From: Crenobacter cavernae
GTDB taxonomy: Bacteria > Pseudomonadota > Gammaproteobacteria > Burkholderiales > Chromobacteriaceae
Reading direction: 5' to 3'
NCBI RefSeq assembly: GCF_003355495.1
Contig: NZ_CP031337.1
Location: 186,001 to 250,000, forward strand
Length of the DNA stretch: 64,000 bases
Shown: piece by piece, positions 36,166 to 44,484 of the stretch
How positions within the stretch are numbered: the stretch's first letter is position 1
Layout of the letters: every line of letters starts with the position of its first letter
Program-made: the position numbers and the translations under genes
Notes under the pieces: generated by a model
Database searches by the model: none
Seen by the model: only the letters and a program-made list of their open reading frames with translations
Told to the model about the DNA's origin: nothing

Positions 36166-37455
36166 TTAGCGCTTGTCTTCGGGGACGTAGTCGCGGCGTT
36201 CGGCGCCGTTGTACAGCTGGCGCGGACGGCCGATCTTCTGCTGCGGATCGGAGATCATCTCGTTCCAGTGGCTGATCCAGCCGACGGTGCGCGCGAGCGC
36301 GAAGATCACGGTGAACATCGACACCGGGATGCCGAGCGCGGACAGCACGATGCCCGAGTAGAAGTCGACGTTCGGGTACAGCTTGCGCTCGATGAAGTAG
36401 TTGTCTTCGAGCGCGAGCTTCTCGAGCTTCATCGCGAGCTTGAACTTCGGATCGTTCTCGAGGCCCAGCTCGGTCAGCACTTCGTAGCAGGTCTCGCGCA
36501 TGATCGCCGCGCGCGGGTCCATGTTCTTGTACACGCGGTGGCCGAAGCCCATCAGCTTGTAGCGCTTGTCCTTCACGCCGTCGATGAACTCCTCGATGTT
36601 CGACTCGTCGCCGATCTCGTCGAGCATCTTCAGCACCGCCTCGTTGGCGCCGCCGTGCGCCGGGCCCCACAGGCAGGCGATGCCGGCCGCGATACACGCG
36701 AACGGGTTGGCGCCCGACGAGCCGGCCAGACGCACGGTCGACGTCGACGCGTTCTGCTCGTGGTCGGCGTGCAGCGTCAGGATGCGGTCCAGCGCGCGCA
36801 CCAGCACCGCGTTCGGCTCGTACGGCTCGCACGGGGTCGCGAACATCATGTGGATGAAGTTCGCGGTGTAACTGAGGTCGTTGCGCGGGAAGTTGAACGG
36901 CAGACCCTGGTTGTAGCGGTAGCACATCGCCGCGATGGTCGGGATCTTGGCGATCAGGCGGTACATCGTCACGCGGCGGTGTTCCGGATCGCCGATGTCG
37001 AGGCTGTCCTGGTAGAACGCCGACAGCGCGCCGACCACGCCGACCATCATCGCCATCGGGTGCGCGTCGCGGCGGAAGCCGTTGAAGAAGCGGGAGAGTT
37101 GATCGTGCACCATCGTGTGGCGGGTCACGGTCTTCTGGAACTCGGCGCGCTGCGCCGCGGTCGGCAGCTCGCCGAAGATCAGCAGATAGCAGGTCTCGAG
37201 GTAGTCGCTGTTCTCGGCGAGCTGTTCGATCGGGTAACCGCGGTAGTACAGATGGCCGAGGTCACCGTCGATGAAGGTGATCTTGGACTCGCAGCTGGCG
37301 GTCGCAAGAAAGCCCGGGTCGAAGGTGAACATGCCGGTCTTCGAGAAGGCTCTGATGTCGACGACGTCCGGGCCGAGGGTGCCTTCCAGCACCGGCAGCT
37401 CGAGCGCGTCCTGGCCCTCTTGGTAATTGAGCGTCACTTTGCGGTTGGTTTCCAC
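36166..37455 (-). CDS. gltA: Citrate synthase (type II)
   Basis: Condenses oxaloacetate and acetyl-CoA; 429 residues, the hexameric NADH-sensitive proteobacterial type. Catalytic residues are in HADHEQNASTSTVR, GFGHRVYK and the later Asp region. No ATG lies near the conserved N-terminus. A GTG at 37455 has GGGAG 7 bases upstream and gives the usual N-terminus VETNRKVTLNY. It lies between sdhE and sucA in the TCA cluster. Confidence 0.96.
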   Translation of the reverse strand: METNRKVTLNYQEGQDALELPVLEGTLGPDVVDIRAFSKTGMFTFDPGFLATASCESKITFIDGDLGHLYYRGYPIEQLAENSDYLETCYLLIFGELPTAAQRAEFQKTVTRHTMVHDQLSRFFNGFRRDAHPMAMMVGVVGALSAFYQDSLDIGDPEHRRVTMYRLIAKIPTIAAMCYRYNQGLPFNFPRNDLSYTANFIHMMFATPCEPYEPNAVLVRALDRILTLHADHEQNASTSTVRLAGSSGANPFACIAAGIACLWGPAHGGANEAVLKMLDEIGDESNIEEFIDGVKDKRYKLMGFGHRVYKNMDPRAAIMRETCYEVLTELGLENDPKFKLAMKLEKLALEDNYFIERKLYPNVDFYSGIVLSALGIPVSMFTVIFALARTVGWISHWNEMISDPQQKIGRPRQLYNGAERRDYVPEDKR

Positions 37456-37524
37456 AGCAATACTCCCAGTCAAGTTTTTGTGGTCTTTGTAATGTGGTGT
37501 TGTGCGTGTCCGCACCCCTGCCGC

Positions 37525-37773
37525 CTACAGACTGCGCAAGAGCGCGATCATCCCTTCGAGTTCCGCATCGTCGATATCGGCCTTGCCGTTTACCACGTCG
37601 AGGAAGTCGGTGTCGGGCAGCTCGAGAAGACGCTGATAGGCGGCAAGTTCCGCTGGCGTGAGCGAATCGAAGTGTGTCTCGAGTAACTTCGAGAGCACCA
37701 GATCCAGCTCGAGCAGGCCCCTACGCGAGCGCCAGCGAATCCGCTTGAGTTCTACGGGATCGAACTCGGTCAT
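37525..37773 (-). CDS. sdhE: FAD assembly factor SdhE
   Basis: Small helical protein (82 residues) that promotes covalent flavin attachment to SdhA. The diagnostic RGLLELD motif is at about residues 18-24, preceded by RIRWRSRR. It overlaps the sdhB stop by four bases and lies before gltA, a common position in Neisseriales and other proteobacteria. Confidence 0.95.
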   Translation of the reverse strand: MTEFDPVELKRIRWRSRRGLLELDLVLSKLLETHFDSLTPAELAAYQRLLELPDTDFLDVVNGKADIDDAELEGMIALLRSL

Positions 37774-38480
37774 ACCGCACGCTTGACCATCAGGTCCTTG
37801 ATCTTGCCGATCGCCTTAGTCGGGTTAAGGTTTTTCGGGCAGACGTCCACGCAGTTCATGATGGTGTGGCAGCGGAACAGACGGTATGGGTCTTCCAGGT
37901 CATCCAGGCGTTCGCTGGTGGCGGTGTCGCGGGTGTCCGCGATGAAGCGGTAGGCGGCCAGGAGGCCGGCCGGACCCACGAACTTGTCCGGGTTCCACCA
38001 GAAAGAGGGGCAGGAAGTCGAACAGCACGCACAAAGGATACACTCATACAGACCATCAAGCTCCTTGCGATCCTCGGGCGACTGCAGCCGTTCGCGCTCG
38101 GGCGGCGGCGTGTCGTTGACGACGTAAGGCTTGATCGAGTGGTATTGCTTGAAAAACTGGGTCATGTCCACGATCAGGTCGCGGATCACCGGCAGACCCG
38201 GCAGCGGACGCAGTTCGATCGGCTGCTTCAGGTCCTTGATGTCGGTCAGGCAGGCCAGACCGTTCTTGCCGTTGATGTTCATCGCGTCGGAACCGCACAC
38301 GCCTTCGCGGCATGAACGGCGGAACGACACGGTTTCGTCGGTTACCTTCAGCTTCACCAGCGCGTCGAGCAGCTTGCGGTCGGTCGCATCGACCTCGACG
38401 CTGATGTCCTGCATGTACGGTTTGGCGTCCTTGTCCGGGTCGTAGCGGTAGACACGGAACTTGATCGTTTGGGTCGTCAT
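37770..38480 (-). CDS. sdhB: Succinate dehydrogenase iron-sulfur subunit
   Basis: Electron-transfer subunit of complex II, 236 residues. The N-terminal 2Fe-2S domain has cysteines in CREGVCGSDAMN, and the C-terminal domain has the 4Fe-4S/3Fe-4S ligands in CILCACCSTSCP and CVDVCPKNLNPTKAIG. It starts 11 bases after sdhA. Confidence 0.97.
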   Translation of the reverse strand: MTTQTIKFRVYRYDPDKDAKPYMQDISVEVDATDRKLLDALVKLKVTDETVSFRRSCREGVCGSDAMNINGKNGLACLTDIKDLKQPIELRPLPGLPVIRDLIVDMTQFFKQYHSIKPYVVNDTPPPERERLQSPEDRKELDGLYECILCACCSTSCPSFWWNPDKFVGPAGLLAAYRFIADTRDTATSERLDDLEDPYRLFRCHTIMNCVDVCPKNLNPTKAIGKIKDLMVKRAV

Positions 38481-38491
38481 CGTCGTTCCCC

Positions 38492-40279
38492 TTAGTAGGA
38501 GCGGGTCTTGAGGGCGATCGTCTCGACGGTCAGCGGGGTCATGTTGACCGGCTTGTAGTCGAGGCGGTTGCCGTCACGGTGCCACAGGGTGTGCTTGAGC
38601 CAGTTCTTGTCGTCGCGGCCGTTCGGCGTGTCGGCGTTGTCCGGCGCGTCGTCGCGCACGTGGGCGCCGCGCGACTCGGTGCGGGCGTTGGCCGAGATCA
38701 TCGTCGCCTTGGCGACCTCGATCAGGTTCTCGAGCTCGAGCGCCTCGACGCGCGCGGTGTTGAACACCTTCGACTTGTCGGCGATCTCGCAGGTCTTCAC
38801 CAGCTGTTCGACTTCGAGGATCTTCTCGACCCCCTCGGCCAACATGTCCTTGAAGCGGAACACGCCGCAGTGCTTCTGCATCACCTGCTGCATCGCGCTG
38901 CGCGCTTCGTGCACGTTGGTGCCGTTCTTCTGCTCGTCCAGGCGCTTGACGCGGGCGACCGAGCGCTCGACGTCGGCCGTCGCCAGTTCCGGCAGCTCTT
39001 CCGGTTCGCTCTTGATGAAGTCGATCATCGAGTTGGCCGAGCTCTTGCCGAAGACCAGGAGGTCGAGCAGCGAATTGGTGCCGAGGCGGTTGGCGCCGTG
39101 CACCGATGCGCACGCGGCCTCGCCGGCGGCGTAGAAGCCCGGCACGGTCGCCTTGTCGTCGCCGTCCTTCGGCACCACGACCTCGCCCTTGTAGTTGGTC
39201 GGAATGCCGCCCATCTGGTAGTGGCAGGTCGGCACCACCGGGATCGGTGCCTGGATCGGGTCGATGCCGGCGAACTTGATCGAGATCTCGCGGATGCCCG
39301 GCAGCTTGGACATGATCACCTCCGGGTCGAGGTGAGTGATGTCGAGCAGCACGTGATCCTTGTTCGGGCCGCAGCCGCGGCCTTCGTTGATCTCGGTCAC
39401 CATCGCGCGCGACACCACGTCGCGCGACGCCAGATCCTTGGCGTTCGGCGCGTAGCGTTCCATGAAGCGCTCGCCGTCGGCGTTGCGCAGGATGCCGCCT
39501 TCGCCGCGCACGCCTTCGGTGATCAGCACGCCCGCGCCGGCCACGCCGGTCGGGTGGAACTGCCAGAACTCCATGTCTTCGAGCGGGATGCCAGCGCGCG
39601 CCGCCATGCCCAGACCGTCGCCGGTGTTGATGAAGGCGTTGGTCGACGACGCGTAGATACGGCCGGCGCCGCCGGTGGCGAACAGCGTCGCCTTGGCCTG
39701 GAACACGACGATTTCCGACGTTTCCATTTCCATCGCGACCACGCCCTGCACGCGGCCTTCTTTGTCGCGCACCAGGTCGAGCGCCATCCACTCGACGAAG
39801 AAGTGGGTGTTGGCGCGCACGTTGCGCTGGTACAGCGCGTGCAGCATCGCGTGACCGGTCCGGTCGGCGGCGGCACAGGCGCGACGCACCGGCTTCTCGC
39901 CGAAGTTCGACATGTGGCCGCCGAACGGGCGCTGGTAGATGGTGCCGTCGGCGTTGCGGTCGAACGGCATACCGTAGTGCTCGAGCTCGACCACCACTTT
40001 CGGCGCCTCGCGGCACATGAATTCAATCGCGTCCTGGTCGCCCAGCCAGTCCGACCCCTTCACGGTGTCGTACATATGCCAGTGCCAGTGGTCCGGCTCG
40101 GAGTTGCCGAGGCTGGCGGACACGCCGCCCTGCGCGGCGACGGTGTGCGAACGCGTCGGGAACACCTTGGACAGCACGGCGGTCTTCAGACCGGCCTCGG
40201 ACAACTGCAGCGCGGCGCGCATGCCGGCGCCGCCGGCGCCCACGATTACCGCATCGAAATGACGAACAGGTACGCTCAT
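38492..40279 (-). CDS. sdhA: Succinate dehydrogenase flavoprotein subunit
   Basis: Catalytic subunit of complex II, 595 residues. It shows the FAD fold (AVIVGAGGAGMRAALQLS), the flavinylation-histidine motif SHTVAAQGG (His in RSHTVAAQGG), active-site HPTG and the capping-domain HYQMGGIPTN region. Its ATG overlaps the sdhD stop (ATGA). Three repeat cores fall within it (38698, 38834, 39033). Confidence 0.97.
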   Translation of the reverse strand: MSVPVRHFDAVIVGAGGAGMRAALQLSEAGLKTAVLSKVFPTRSHTVAAQGGVSASLGNSEPDHWHWHMYDTVKGSDWLGDQDAIEFMCREAPKVVVELEHYGMPFDRNADGTIYQRPFGGHMSNFGEKPVRRACAAADRTGHAMLHALYQRNVRANTHFFVEWMALDLVRDKEGRVQGVVAMEMETSEIVVFQAKATLFATGGAGRIYASSTNAFINTGDGLGMAARAGIPLEDMEFWQFHPTGVAGAGVLITEGVRGEGGILRNADGERFMERYAPNAKDLASRDVVSRAMVTEINEGRGCGPNKDHVLLDITHLDPEVIMSKLPGIREISIKFAGIDPIQAPIPVVPTCHYQMGGIPTNYKGEVVVPKDGDDKATVPGFYAAGEAACASVHGANRLGTNSLLDLLVFGKSSANSMIDFIKSEPEELPELATADVERSVARVKRLDEQKNGTNVHEARSAMQQVMQKHCGVFRFKDMLAEGVEKILEVEQLVKTCEIADKSKVFNTARVEALELENLIEVAKATMISANARTESRGAHVRDDAPDNADTPNGRDDKNWLKHTLWHRDGNRLDYKPVNMTPLTVETIALKTRSY

Positions 40280-40623
40280 TGCAGCCCCCAGACGACTTTA
40301 ACCGAGTAGATGAAACAGGACAGGAGCCACACGATGGTGAAGCTGTGCAGCGCGAGGCGCACGCCCACCGGCTGGACGTAGTCCATCCACACGTCGCGGA
40401 TGCCCACCCAGACATGCAGGAACAAGGCGAGGAGCGTGGTCTGGGTCAGCACCTGCACCCAGGTCTGGCCGAAGAAGGCTTGCCACGCTTCGTAGCCGGC
40501 CGGAGCGGTCAACAGAAACAGGGCCAGCGCGAAGGTGTAGAGCGCCATGATCACGGCGGTCACGCGCTGCATGACCCAGTCGCGCAGGCCGTAGCGCGCG
40601 CCGACGACGATGCGGTTTACCAT
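40276..40623 (-). CDS. sdhD: Succinate dehydrogenase membrane anchor subunit
   Basis: Cytochrome b556/ubiquinone-site anchor with three predicted helices, 115 residues. The family segment DWVMQRVTAVIMALY and the helix with HVWVGIRDVWMDYV (haem/quinone-side residues) are present. ATG 40623 lies inside the end of sdhC (7-base overlap). Confidence 0.92.
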   Translation of the reverse strand: MVNRIVVGARYGLRDWVMQRVTAVIMALYTFALALFLLTAPAGYEAWQAFFGQTWVQVLTQTTLLALFLHVWVGIRDVWMDYVQPVGVRLALHSFTIVWLLSCFIYSVKVVWGLQ

Positions 40624-40991
40624 AGGAACACCCCCAGGACGACGGTCAGCGCCAGGCTCACGCCCAGCACGGCTTTGGCGGTCGCGCGGGCGGTTTCGAG
40701 CTCCAGCCCTTTGTGAATATCGAGAAACAGAAAGCGGATGCCGGCACAGAAATGATGCAGGTAGGCCCACATCAGGCCGAGCAGCACCAGCTTCATCAGC
40801 GGGTGTGCGACGACGGCGCGGTAGCTTTCGAAGGACTCGGCCGAACTCAAGGAGCCGGCGAGAAGGTAGATCAACAAGGGGAGAGAGAGGAACAGCGCCA
40901 CCCCACTGACCCGGTGCAGGATCGAGACGATGCCCGGTACGGGCAGTCTGATCGTCATCAGGTCCAGGTGCTTCGGTCGTTGCTTCTGCAT
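40617..40991 (-). CDS. sdhC: Succinate dehydrogenase cytochrome b556 subunit
   Basis: Haem b-binding membrane anchor, 124 residues, three helices. The SILHRVSGVALFLSLP segment and the haem-ligand region AYLHHFCAGIRFLFLD are intact. ATG 40991 has AAGGA upstream. It is the first gene of the sdhCDAB operon. The 5' leader back to the promoter/operator at about 41205-41220 is over 200 bases and contains two GC-rich hairpins. Confidence 0.94.
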   Translation of the reverse strand: MQKQRPKHLDLMTIRLPVPGIVSILHRVSGVALFLSLPLLIYLLAGSLSSAESFESYRAVVAHPLMKLVLLGLMWAYLHHFCAGIRFLFLDIHKGLELETARATAKAVLGVSLALTVVLGVFLW

Positions 40992-41204
40992 ACTGGCTTC
41001 CTTGGACAAAAAATTACCAAGCGATTGAATCCGGCTCGTCTTGCAAGGACATGAAACCCGCAAAACCCTGGAGCCGCCTGAACGCCGCACCGGGACCTCC
41101 CGGGTGCGTCATCCAAAGCCGCCGCTGCCCCGCCCACACGGGAAACAGTCCGGCGGTGGATCTCGCCTGAACGGCCTTCGACCGGCCGTTCGTTTTTTCT
41201 TCAT

Positions 41205-41220
41205 CAACTTATATAGGTTG
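41205..41220. promoter_or_regulatory. Candidate GntR operator/promoter upstream of sdhC
   Basis: Near-palindrome CAACTTATATAGGTTG. Read on the minus strand it contains CTATATAAG, almost the same as the core of the perfect palindrome at 42017-42030. It could hold the -10 of the sdh operon. Confidence 0.45.
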
Positions 41221-41249
41221 CATCAGCGTTCGCCGCGCCCCCTCATGTT

Positions 41250-41975
41250 CTATCCGCGCAGCTGGGTATACGCCACCTGCTGGGTCAGGCAGTAGCGCAT
41301 CCGCCACTCGACCGGGTCGCCCTCGATCGAGGTCGACAAACGGGTCACCGCCAGCACCGGGGTATCGGCCGCCACCATCAGCAGCTGGGCGTCCTCCCGG
41401 TTCAGCGCGGAGATCCGCATCTGTTCCATCACCGTTTTCGGTCGCACGCCGAACCGGCGCTGCAATGCAGCATAGACGCCGCCCGCCTGGCGCAACCAGC
41501 GCGCCTCCAGCCCTTCGAAGCGGTCGGCCGGCAGGTAGGCATCGTCCAGCGCGACCGGCTGTCCGCCGAGCCGCCACAGCTGGCGGACCCGGATCATCGG
41601 CACCAGACGGCGCAGGCCCATCAGCTCGGACACTTCTTCCGGCGCGTTGGACTTCCAGCAGCCCAGCAACTCTTGCATAAGACTTTCCTGGCGCCCCGAC
41701 AGCGTGCCTATCGTCTGCAAGCGTGCTTCGCCCCAGTCGCTCGCCGCTTCGGCGACGAAGGTGCCGCGGCCCTGCTGGCGGTACAAAACGCCCTCTGCGA
41801 CCAGTTCTGTCAACGCCTTGCGGACGGTCCCCTGGCTGACCGACAACTCCTCGGCCAACTCCCACTCGCTCGGGAGCGCCGCGTTTTCTTGCCACTCCCC
41901 CTCGGCGATCCGGCGCAAGAGTAGCTGCTTGATCTGCTCGTATAGGGGTTGGCGGCGGAGCTTGTTGCTGGTCAT
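41250..41975 (-). CDS. GntR/HutC-family transcriptional regulator
   Basis: A 241-residue repressor-type regulator. It has an N-terminal wHTH (PLYEQIKQLLLRRIAEGEW ... LAEELSVSQGTVRKALTELVAEGVLYRQQGRGTFV) and a C-terminal UTRA ligand-binding domain ending in RYCLTQQVAYTQL. The product begins at ATG 41975. It sits between the sdh operon (same strand, downstream) and mdh (divergent), and related TATATAAG-centred dyads lie in front of both. A role in tuning TCA-cycle genes is inferred from position only; the ligand is unknown. Confidence 0.88.
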   Translation of the reverse strand: MTSNKLRRQPLYEQIKQLLLRRIAEGEWQENAALPSEWELAEELSVSQGTVRKALTELVAEGVLYRQQGRGTFVAEAASDWGEARLQTIGTLSGRQESLMQELLGCWKSNAPEEVSELMGLRRLVPMIRVRQLWRLGGQPVALDDAYLPADRFEGLEARWLRQAGGVYAALQRRFGVRPKTVMEQMRISALNREDAQLLMVAADTPVLAVTRLSTSIEGDPVEWRMRYCLTQQVAYTQLRG

Positions 41976-42016
41976 GGCCGACTTTTTACCATCATTGGCC
42001 GCAAGGCGTAAACAAA

Positions 42017-42030
42017 GTCTTATATAAGAC
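42017..42030. promoter_or_regulatory. Perfect 14-bp palindrome in the gntR-mdh divergent promoter region
   Basis: GTCTTATATAAGAC equals its own reverse complement, with the length and AT centre typical of HutC-type GntR operators. It lies about 40 bases before the regulator start and 136 before mdh. Confidence 0.6.
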
Positions 42031-42165
42031 ATATATATGGATAACCCTAGGTCGCAAAAGGCATTTGCGGCGGCGCAACATCGCCAAAACGCGTGTTACA
42101 CTCGAAGCACAACACGACCCGTCTGTTGTTCCATAAGGGCAACCTAGCGAAAGGAGAACGCCACG

Positions 42166-43146
42166 ATGAAAGCCCCCGTACGCGTTGCAGTGACCGGTGC
42201 CGCCGGTCAAATCGGTTACAGCCTGTTGTTCCGCATTGCCAGCGGCGAAATGCTCGGCAAAGACCAACCGGTGATCCTGCAACTCTTGGATCTGCCGCAG
42301 GCCCAGGCCGCCGTCAAAGGCGTGATGATGGAACTGGAAGACTGCGCCTTCCCGCTCCTGGCCGGCATGCTCGCGACCGACGACCCGAACGTGGCGTTCA
42401 AGGACGTGCAGTACGCCCTCCTCGTCGGCGCCCGCCCGCGCAGCAAGGGTATGGAACGCAAGGACCTCTTGGAAGCCAACGGCGCCATCTTCACCGTGCA
42501 GGGCAAGGCGCTGAACGACCACGCCGACCGCAACGTCAAGGTGCTGGTGGTCGGCAACCCGGCCAACACCAACGCGTGGATCGCGATGAAGAGCGCGCCG
42601 GACCTGAATCCGAACAACTTCACCGCGATGTTGCGTCTGGACCACAACCGCGCGCTGTCGCAGCTGGCCGCCAAGACCGGCAAGCCGGTCGCCGACATCG
42701 AGAACCTCGCGGTGTGGGGCAACCACAGCCCGACCATGTACGCCGACTACCGCTTCGCCACCATCGACGGCGAAGCCGTGAAAGCGCTGATCAACGACGA
42801 AGCGTGGAACCGCGACGTGTTCCTGCCGACCGTCGGCAAGCGCGGCGCCGCCATCATCGAAGCGCGCGGCCTGTCGTCGGCCGCGTCGGCCGCCAACGCC
42901 GCGATCGACCACATCCACGACTGGGCGCTCGGTTCGAACGGCAAGTGGGTGACGATGGGCATCCCGTCCGACGGCTCCTACGGCATCCCGGAAGGCGTCA
43001 TGTACGGCTTCCCGGTAGTGTGCGAAAATGGCGAGTACAAGATCGTGCAGGGCCTGGAAATCGACGAGTTCAGCCGTGAGCGCATGAACTTCACCCTCGC
43101 CGAGCTCGAAGAGGAACGCGCCGCGGTCGTTCACCTGTTCGGCTAA
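42166..43146 (+). CDS. mdh: Malate dehydrogenase
   Basis: NAD-dependent oxidation of malate to oxaloacetate; 326 residues. The N-terminal nucleotide site VAVTGAAGQIGYSLLFRIA, the substrate-binding ARPRSKGMERKDLL loop and catalytic His in VWGNHSPTMY match the cytosolic-type MDH common in betaproteobacteria. The ATG has AAAGGAG upstream. It completes the set of TCA genes in this window and is divergent from the GntR gene. Confidence 0.97.
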   Translation: MKAPVRVAVTGAAGQIGYSLLFRIASGEMLGKDQPVILQLLDLPQAQAAVKGVMMELEDCAFPLLAGMLATDDPNVAFKDVQYALLVGARPRSKGMERKDLLEANGAIFTVQGKALNDHADRNVKVLVVGNPANTNAWIAMKSAPDLNPNNFTAMLRLDHNRALSQLAAKTGKPVADIENLAVWGNHSPTMYADYRFATIDGEAVKALINDEAWNRDVFLPTVGKRGAAIIEARGLSSAASAANAAIDHIHDWALGSNGKWVTMGIPSDGSYGIPEGVMYGFPVVCENGEYKIVQGLEIDEFSRERMNFTLAELEEERAAVVHLFG

Positions 43147-43165
43147 GCGATACGTCGCCGGCCAC

Positions 43166-43200
43166 GCAAAAGCGCACCCCCCGGTGCGCTTTTGCATTTG
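43166..43200 (+). terminator. Intrinsic terminator of mdh
   Basis: 13-bp stem (43166-43178 with 43183-43195), 4-nt C loop, T-rich tail. Confidence 0.88.
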
Positions 43201-43301
43201 TTCTGGCCGCTGCCGATGCGCGGTTCGAGACTCATAAAGAAGAGCCGCGCCCCGACAGCCGCCCGGCACGCACGCATATCTATTGTTGATTGGAGAATCC
43301 C

Positions 43302-44409
43302 ATGATCGAAGCCGAAGTGCTCAACCAGACCGACGCGACCCTCAACGACCTGGCTCATCGCAGCCAGGACATTCGGGGGTATCTTTGACTACGCCGGCAA
43401 AAAGGACCGGCTGGAAGAAGTCTCGCGCCTGACCGAAGACCCGGACATCTGGAACGAACCGAAAAAGGCGCAGGAACTCGGCCGCGAGAAGAAGCAGCTC
43501 GAGGACGTGGTGCTGGTGCTCGACGAGATCGGCCAGACGCTGAACGATAGCGGCGACCTGTTGGAAATGGCGAAGGAAGAAGACGACCTCGAGATGCTCG
43601 AAGCGGTGCAGGCCGACCTCGCCGCCGTCGAGACCCGCCTCGCGCAGCTCGAATTCCGCCGCATGTTCAACCACCCGATGGACCCGAACAACTGCTTCAT
43701 CGACATCCAGGCCGGCGCCGGCGGCACCGAGGCGCAGGACTGGGCCGGCATGCTGCTGCGCATGTACCTGCGCTACGCCGAGCGCAAGGGCTTCAAGGTC
43801 GAAGTGCTCGAGGAATCGGAAGGCGAAGTCGCCGGCATCTCGAGCGCGACGATCAAGGTCGACGGCGAATACGCATTCGGCCTGATGCGTACCGAGACCG
43901 GCGTGCACCGCCTGGTTCGCGTGTCGCCGTACGACTCTAACGCGCGCCGCCACACCTCGTTCGCGTCGGTGTTCGTGTACCCGGAGGTCGACGACTCGAT
44001 CGAGATCGACATCAACCCGGCCGACCTGCGCGTCGACACCTACCGCGCGTCGGGTGCCGGCGGTCAGCACATCAACAAGACCGACTCGGCGGTGCGCCTC
44101 ACGCATAACCCGACCGGCATCGTCGTGCAGTGCCAGAGCGACCGCTCGCAGCACCGCAACCGCGACGAGGCGATGAATATGCTGCGCGCCAAGCTGTTCG
44201 AGCTGGAAATGAAGAAGCGCAACGAGGCCAAGCAGGCGCTGGAAGACACCAAGACCGACGTGGGCTGGGGCCACCAGATCCGCTCCTACGTGTTCGACCA
44301 GAGCCGCATCAAGGACCTCAGGACCAGCTTTGAAGTCGGCAACATCAAGGGCGTGATGGACGGCGACCTCGACGGCTTCATCGAAGCCAGCCTCAAGCAG
44401 GGCGTGTAA
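43302..44409 (+). CDS. prfB: Peptide chain release factor 2, with programmed +1 frameshift
   Basis: Class-I release factor for UGA/UAA stop codons. Translation starts at ATG 43302, runs 28 codons and meets an in-frame TGA at 43386-43388. The site GGGGGTATCTTTGAC (from 43375) is the classic RF2 autoregulatory shift: an internal Shine-Dalgarno, then CTT-TGA-C read with a +1 slip. Translation then continues to 44409, giving 368 residues, the normal RF2 length. The catalytic GGQ motif (GAGGQHINKTDSAVR) is intact. The stop-codon recognition tripeptide reads SPY where SPF is usual. Confidence 0.95.
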
Positions 44410-44435
44410 GCCGCCCCACTCCCCAGAACGCAGGA

Positions 44436-44460
44436 AGGTTGGCCGAGCCTCGGCCAACCT
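44436..44460. repeat. Inverted pair of TTGGCCGAG repeats between prfB and lysS
   Basis: 12-bp arms (44436-44447 and 44449-44460) around a single base. No T tail follows; A-rich bases and the lysS ribosome site come next, so it is probably not a terminator. Confidence 0.88.
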
Positions 44461-44484
44461 CGAGAAAAAATCCCGGAGACCCGC

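Noticed and set aside
41169..41198. Hairpin with T run on the plus strand between sdhC and gntR
   Set aside because: It has terminator form, but no plus-strand gene or promoter precedes it and the flanking genes run on the minus strand. It may be only a leader hairpin of the sdh transcript.
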